Of a stretch of DNA of 64,000 bases, positions 59,043 to 64,000 are shown in pieces. The notes under the pieces are model-generated. The model was given only the letters and a program-made list of their open reading frames with translations. It did no database searches and was not told the origin of the DNA. The position numbers and the translations under genes were made by a program. Numbering within the stretch: the first letter of the stretch is position 1; every line of letters starts with the position of its first letter. This DNA comes from Antilocapra americana (Eukaryota; Chordata; Mammalia; Artiodactyla; Antilocapridae): contig ML664161.1 of the NCBI GenBank assembly GCA_007570785.1, positions 16,458,861 to 16,522,860 on the forward strand. The letters run 5' to 3'.

Positions 59043-60261
59043 GAGGGAGTGAGAAAGAGAAAAGAAATAAAGAGATGGGAATAGGGTAGTGAGGGTGGTT
59101 GGTTTCTGGCCAGTTTCTGGTTGTTCATATTTTTCTTCTGGAACCTGGTTCATACACTAGCAAAGCACCTCAACATCTTTCAGGATTAAGATGCCAGTAC
59201 ATTTCAGATGGTATTCACCTACATTTGAACAAACGGAGAGGAAGGAGAGGAAGAAGTTTTTGTCTGTGTAACAGACAACCTACCTCTTCATTTCTTGAAG
59301 TCTGAAGTGAGTTAATAAACCTCCTAGAACACTTGCCATTTAGGAAATGTTAGTTGTTATTGAATCAAAAGCAGCTACTTTTAGTCTCTAAATTATTTTA
59401 GATTTAATGATTTCTCCCTTTTTGTCTTGCCTAGGTAACCTAACTTTGTTCTATTAACTTTCAGGAAAACCTTCAATTTGCAAAAGAAGCTTGACTCTCA
59501 AGGAGTTAGGTCTTTGCTAAGAAGGCTGGATGCAGTTCTGTGTAGGTGCCCTTGACAGGAGAAGGGACAGGGTGTCCTGCACCTCCCTAAGAAAGAGTCT
59601 AGTCACCAAGGCGAAGGATTAGGATGATGATGGATTAATACGGTTCCTGACCTTCCAGCCTCTCTCTTCTGTACTATCTCTGAGATTGCCTTGAAAGTCT
59701 TAATCCTTGCTCCATGGCTATAAGCACTGTCTTCAGCACTGAGAAACGTACCAGAGTTTCTGAAAATAAAAGCAAGGAAAATACAATTGACAGCTTGCAT
59801 GGTGGTGTGTTTCCCTAGTTACTTAGTTATGTTCCAGGTGTATAAAACTATGCCCATACTGAGTGAGGTTTATGCATCACTGTGCTAAAATGGCATGGAT
59901 GGGACCTTGCAGTCATCTAAGCAGTCAACACATGTTTACTGTGTCCCTAAGTATACAAAGTGCTAAAAAATATGAACAAATGTAAATAAGCAGATACTAT
60001 CCTGAGGAGCTTCAAGCAATCGTGTGTGATGGTGTTTATAATAGTAAAAAGTCGTAATAGTAATACCACATATTACTTATGTTGCAACAGTAAAAAGTTT
60101 ATATTGTTTTATATTCAAAGAATTATTAATAAAATCCAATTAAAAGTGTGGAGTCTAGTTAATGGTAATGTACCAAAGAACCAATACTGGTTCATTGGTT
60201 GTGGCAAATGTACCATATAAACGTAAGATGCTAACAACAGGGAAAATCGAATGCAGGCTAT

Positions 60262-60602
60262 GTTTAACCTTTGTACTTTTCTGTAAATCCAGACATAGAG
60301 AACAAGGTATGGTTACCAAGAGGATAAGGAGGGGTGGGAGGAATTGGGATATTGGGATTGACACATTCCATTATGATATTGTCTATAAAATTGGTACTAT
60401 GTGTAAAATAGGTAACTAACAAGAACATACTGTACAGCACAGGGAACTCTGCTTAATGCACTGCGGTGAACTAACTGGGAAGGAAATTCAAAAGGTAAGG
60501 GATCTATGTGTATGTACGGCTGGTTTGTTTTGCTGCACAGTAGAAATTAACACAACATTGTGAAGCAAGTATATTCCAATAAAAATCAGTTAAAAAATAA
60601 AA
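60262..60602 (+). mobile_element. Artiodactyl L1 3' end
   Basis: gaacaaggtatggttaccaagaggataagg, actgtacagcacagggaactctgc and gaagcaagtatattccaataaaaatcag to an A-rich tail fit the 3' UTR of an older artiodactyl L1. Confidence 0.85.
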
Positions 60603-60765
60603 CTATTCTAAAAGAAAAAGTTTGTTTTAAAAATATCAAATAGCATTTGTTAAGCACTGCAGATGGTTTTGCCTGCCTACAAATATACTTTTGATCTCTC
60701 CACCCTGGCTTCCTATCATGTAACTATCATATGACAATAAATCACCTTAATTTTATTCTCTCCAG

Positions 60766-60881
60766 GAGAGTCCAAAATGTTCACCAATTCCAGTTGTAAG
60801 TCCCAGCTGCACCGACTCTAGGCCTTGGGTTGCCCCTTCAGTGGGCCTCAGACATATACAACCAGCTATGATAGAAATCAG
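60766..60881 (+). CDS. Candidate internal exon, gene not recognised
   Basis: An excellent acceptor (ttaattttattctctccag) and donor (ATCAG|gtcagt) enclose 116 bases, 38 codons plus two bases. Only the phase-0 frame is open: ESPKCSPIPVVSPSCTDS, then RPWVAPSVGLRHIQPAMIEI. It continues directly from the phase-0 end of 57465-57622. The stretch is Ser/Pro-rich, suggesting a linker region. The next exon must start with one base completing AG|N, which the acceptor at 61158 would satisfy. No homologue recognised. Confidence 0.4.
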
Positions 60882-61157
60882 GTCAGTTCTTTGACTTGGG
60901 AGAAATAGGATATCCTTAGCAGGTCTGAATACCTGGTTCTAAGGATTTGGTAATTCTGGAATCTTAGTTCAAGGGTGTTGGTGTCATTTCTGATGGGTGT
61001 CTAACATTCATCAAGTTTGGTGCATTGGAACAGGAAGGAGGCAGGAAGGTGAGGCTCCTCTTGAGTAAAATGATAATGCTGTCTCCTTTTTGAGGTTCGT
61101 CTGAAAAGCAGGGTCAGATCTAGTATTGCTTGCTTCCTCTTGACTCTGTCCAAGCAG

Positions 61158-61378
61158 AGTGCCAGCACCAGCACCTCTATTACCTCCACCTCCACTGCCT
61201 CCTCCATCTCCACCTATACCGCCTCCACTGCTTCTATTACTCCCTCCACCTCCCATCACCTCTGCCACCATCTCCACCATTACTGCTCCCACTACCTCCT
61301 ATATCCCTACCAACTCCAACATCACTTTCACCACCGCCATTTCCATTGCTGTCACCACCACCTCATAATTATGACATT
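61158..61378 (+). repeat. CCN/TCC-rich repeat, possible proline-rich exon
   Basis: A pyrimidine-rich (CCA/CCT/CTC) repeat follows a long pyrimidine tract ending ccaagcag at 61157, which has the form of a strong acceptor. In the phase set by 60766-60881 the repeat reads RVPAPAPLLPPPPLPPPS and onward, so it would encode poly-proline, then Thr/Ile/Ala-rich sequence to TAA at 61367-61369. In the next frame the second half is also proline-rich (PLPPSPPLLLPLPP...) and runs to TGA at 61406-61408. It may be only a microsatellite. Confidence 0.35.
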
Positions 61379-61433
61379 GTAAGGTTTACTAAACATCATG
61401 ATGACTGACTCTGAAGAGGTAACTATCTTTCAG

Positions 61434-61583
61434 ATGCACTCTACAGAGGTGAATATAGAAAACGCGAATGAAATCTCTCAAGCAAAGGTCCAGAGAGATG
61501 AAATTGCTCATGACATCCAGACCAGAAATCCCTCTTTTCACCTATTTAAGCGTGGGCTAGCTGACCACCCTCTTTCCCATTAG
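61434..61583 (+). CDS. Possible exon with stop codon
   Basis: After an acceptor-like gtaactatctttcag, a frame of 49 codons (MHSTEVNIENANEISQAK, then VQRDEIAHDIQTRNPSFH...) ends in TAG at 61581-61583. The frame is open upstream to 61383 as well, including two further ATGs at 61398 and 61401. Composition is charged and protein-like. Its phase-0 start does not fit the phase-2 end of 60766-60881, so it belongs to another transcript, or is chance. Confidence 0.22.
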   Translation: MHSTEVNIENANEISQAKVQRDEIAHDIQTRNPSFHLFKRGLADHPLSH

Positions 61584-62626
61584 GTTCAAGAGTACAGATG
61601 ATACATGCATCACGCCTATCCTGAATATGGACAGATGTTAGAAGGTATTTAATCTGTTAATCCCTCAAAATTGTGCATCTGCACAAATGGTTTTAAAATC
61701 CAGTTACTCTGGAGATTCAACAAGAGCTGTCTGGTGTAATTAGATCAGCATGATAAATTCAAACCTCTAAACTATCATTTAACACTTTGGTAGGTAAGGG
61801 AAATAGTGTGTTTAATAAAACTGTCTGCATCCATCGGGATTGGTATTATAAGGTTCATTAACGTAACCACACAAAATAAAAGCTGATGGGGAAAATAGCA
61901 CAAAGCAACACAATGGAAAGTGAAAACTCTAAGTGGGGAAAAGGAGCTTTCAAAGTAGACATGCTTCAAGGAGAGTACACAGGTGTACATATTCTCTTCC
62001 TAGAGTATTAGAGTATCCCTCAAATTCCCTTCTTAGAGTATTTCAAATTCATGGTAGTCATTGTTCCATTTCAGAAGCTGAATTTCAGAGGGGGGCGTTG
62101 TATCTTCTAAATGCTCTGGGACCTTCTAAATGTTATGAGACCAGCACTGGATTAAGTATTTAGATCCCAGTCTTAAATCTTCTCTGTAGTTTGGCAGATA
62201 GTCACCTACTTAGCATTAGAAGCTAAGTCTGATGCATCCATTGTCAGAAGTGTTTTATCCACAGGGATCATAAAACATGAGGCCCAAACGCAAGGATGGG
62301 CCTAGTGAATGGCTCGTGAAAGACTGCTTTGTGCTCTTGGAACTCAGCTGCGGGACATGATTCCATTTGAATTACTCTGGAAAATTCACTGCACATAAGA
62401 ATTATACCTCAGATTCTTTGTCCTGAAAATTAGCTTTCCCACATGGCCTTTTTTTCATGAGGGTTGAGTTTCTAGGACAATAATTTTTGACTGAGTAGGC
62501 ATCCTTTGAAATAAAATTACTTAAAAAAAAAAAAAACAACTCAGGAGTGATCAGTCTTAGAAAACAGGATTAATACATACCTCTCACTAGAAAGTGTCAG
62601 TAAAGACTTCTTGAAATTCTTAGTCT

Positions 62627-62690
62627 GGTGGTTCTCAAAGTGTGGTCCCTAGACCAAAAGCATCCTCATCACCCAAGCACTTGTTGCTCA
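62627..62690 (+). mobile_element. MER5A, left part, split by a younger element
   Basis: tggtggttctcaaagtgtggtccctagacc is the MER5A 5' end. The element resumes at 62899. Confidence 0.8.
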
Positions 62691-62695
62691 GTCGC

Positions 62696-62893
62696 TAACT
62701 TGTGTCTGACTCTTTGCATCCCCATGGACTGCAGCATGCCAGGCTTCTCTGTCCTTCACTATCTCCCAGAGTTTACTCAAACTCATGTCCATTGAGTTGG
62801 TGATGCCATCCAACCATCTCATCATCTGTCGCCCCCTTTTCCTTCTGCCCTCAATCTTTCCCAGCATCAGGGTATTTTCCAGTGAGTTGGTGA
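62696..62893 (-). mobile_element. BovB 3' end / Bov-A-related insertion
   Basis: On plus: gctcagtcgctaacttgtgtctgactc, ccccatggactgcagcatgcc, aactcatgtccattgagttgg and catccaaccatctcatcatc. This is the antisense of the BovB 3' end seen at 9990-10130. TTGTT flanks it (62691-62695 and 62894-62898). Confidence 0.85.
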
Positions 62894-62898
62894 TTGTT

Positions 62899-62960
62899 AG
62901 AAATGTAAATTCTCTAATCAGAAACTCTACGATTGGTGCTTGTGCTGATGGTCATTTTTG
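62899..62960 (+). mobile_element. MER5A, right part
   Basis: agaaatgtaaattctctaatcagaaactctacg continues MER5A (consensus ttgttagaaatgcaaattc). Confidence 0.7.
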
Positions 62961-63784
62961 AAACCTTAAACTAAAGTAAGATATTCTAGAGGGTTTGGAA
63001 GAGACTGAATAAAGTCTTCAGGTCTTAGGGACTTACAGCTTTAAAAGAAGTCTGAGGAAAGCAGAGGCTGGATCTAAGTTTTGAATGTATGTGGCTGTCT
63101 GTGTTAAACCGATATACAGGCTTTTAGGCCTGGAGGAGACCATATAACATACAGCCCAGGTAGGCTCTTATAAACGCAAATGCAGAAAGGTTCAAGTGAG
63201 CAATTCCTAAACTTCTTTCATTACCCAGAGCGGAGCACTCGAACTAACATGTTCATGTCCATGAGGAGGTCACAGCTGGGCCAGAAGTTGCCCCTGGACC
63301 CCACAGAGTGACTGACCAGGCAGGTCTGGTGTTTTAGCAAGGCTCGTGACTGGGCACATCTCCTTGGCACAGAGTGGCCTGAGAAGAGTGAGGTCTGATG
63401 GTGCACCAGTGAAAAGAGTTGGGAAGCACTTACCCAGAGAAAGAATGAATTCATGTTATTGAGTATCAACTTACTGTCCTATAAAATGAAGATGGATAAA
63501 AAAATAAATGAGACTGGTATGAACACAACCAAAGAGTTCTCCAGCAGTGTATCCCAGGAAGGCCTGGCACTGGGACTCCTCAGCATTTCACAAAGTGCAG
63601 AATTTTAATTTTATTCACCAGAATTCCAGGGAGGGAAAAGAAGTATGTGCTGATCCTTGCTGGGTACCATTCAGAGCTGGGGACTTGGCCATGCTTTCCA
63701 GGAACTACATACAGAGGGGACAGTCAAGTCCAAGAAGCCTGAACTCTGGGTGCAGGTGAGCAGAGATGGATGAGAACGAAGTAT

Positions 63785-63840
63785 GGAGAAGGGGGGATGG
63801 GCAGGGAAGGAGGGAAAAAGAGAGAGAGAGGAGGAGATGG
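63785..63840. repeat. GA-rich purine tract
   Basis: gaaggggggatgggcagggaagg then agagagagagag; low complexity. Confidence 0.7.
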
Positions 63841-64000
63841 ATTAGCAGTTCCCATGAACAGGAAAGCTTAATGAGTGGGAAAGAGATATATTAGTGAGAG
63901 GTTTTCTGTGTGAGGTGTGAGACCCCCTCAGTCACCACTATCAGGAAACTACCTTAATTATCTGCAGTATTCTTCACATCTCTTTCTTTGAGATGACATA

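Noticed and set aside
1..64000. CRISPR arrays, operons, prophage, bacterial promoters or riboswitches
   Set aside because: Repeat content and splice signals show nuclear mammalian DNA. All repeats seen are microsatellites or transposable elements, with no spacer-repeat structure.

Overview
This is a window of mammalian nuclear DNA, and the repeats identify it as ruminant (cattle, sheep, goat or a close relative). It carries about twenty Bov-tA/Bov-A type SINE copies (tRNA-like head, tail ending in GACTGAG...), two 3' pieces of the RTE-type BovB LINE, two tRNA-derived SINEs of the CHR type, and three 3' ends of artiodactyl L1. All sit on a layer of old eutherian repeats (MIR, L2, MER5A, MLT1-type LTRs, old L1). 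There is no bacterial gene, operon, CRISPR array or phage feature. The DNA is mostly intergenic or intronic and AT-rich.

The only coding sequence I am confident of lies on the minus strand on the left. A terminal exon (4358-4650, with stop codon) and the exon before it (13651-13762) are separated by a 9-kb intron. They join in phase to give a 134-residue, low-complexity C-terminus with an LLDLS motif. I do not recognise the gene. A run of much smaller minus-strand exon candidates further right (21.5-29 kb) also keeps phase, but could be chance.

On the plus strand several exon-like pieces of ordinary size have good splice sites and matching phases: 23651-23794 (start codon inside a perfect RFX X-box), 25972-26070, 28920-28974, 30235-30335, 57465-57622 and 60766-60881. 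A poly-proline tract at 61158-61378 lies in the phase the last of these would need. Together they may be parts of one or two unrecognised plus-strand genes. I treat them as predictions to be tested against RNA.

Layout: 1-4.3 kb old repeats and the likely 3' UTR of the minus gene; 4.3-13.8 kb its last intron, with a purine tract, LTR pieces, a BovB 3' end and a SINE; 13.8-23.5 kb AT-rich DNA with few repeats; 23.5-30.4 kb the plus-strand candidate gene start; 31-35.1 kb a dense block of young SINEs, BovB, L1 and a solo LTR; 35-47 kb quiet DNA with MIRs; 48-56 kb L1, L2, SINEs and a small GC-rich patch; 57-62 kb the second plus-strand exon cluster; 62-64 kb a nested MER5A/SINE and purine-rich DNA.
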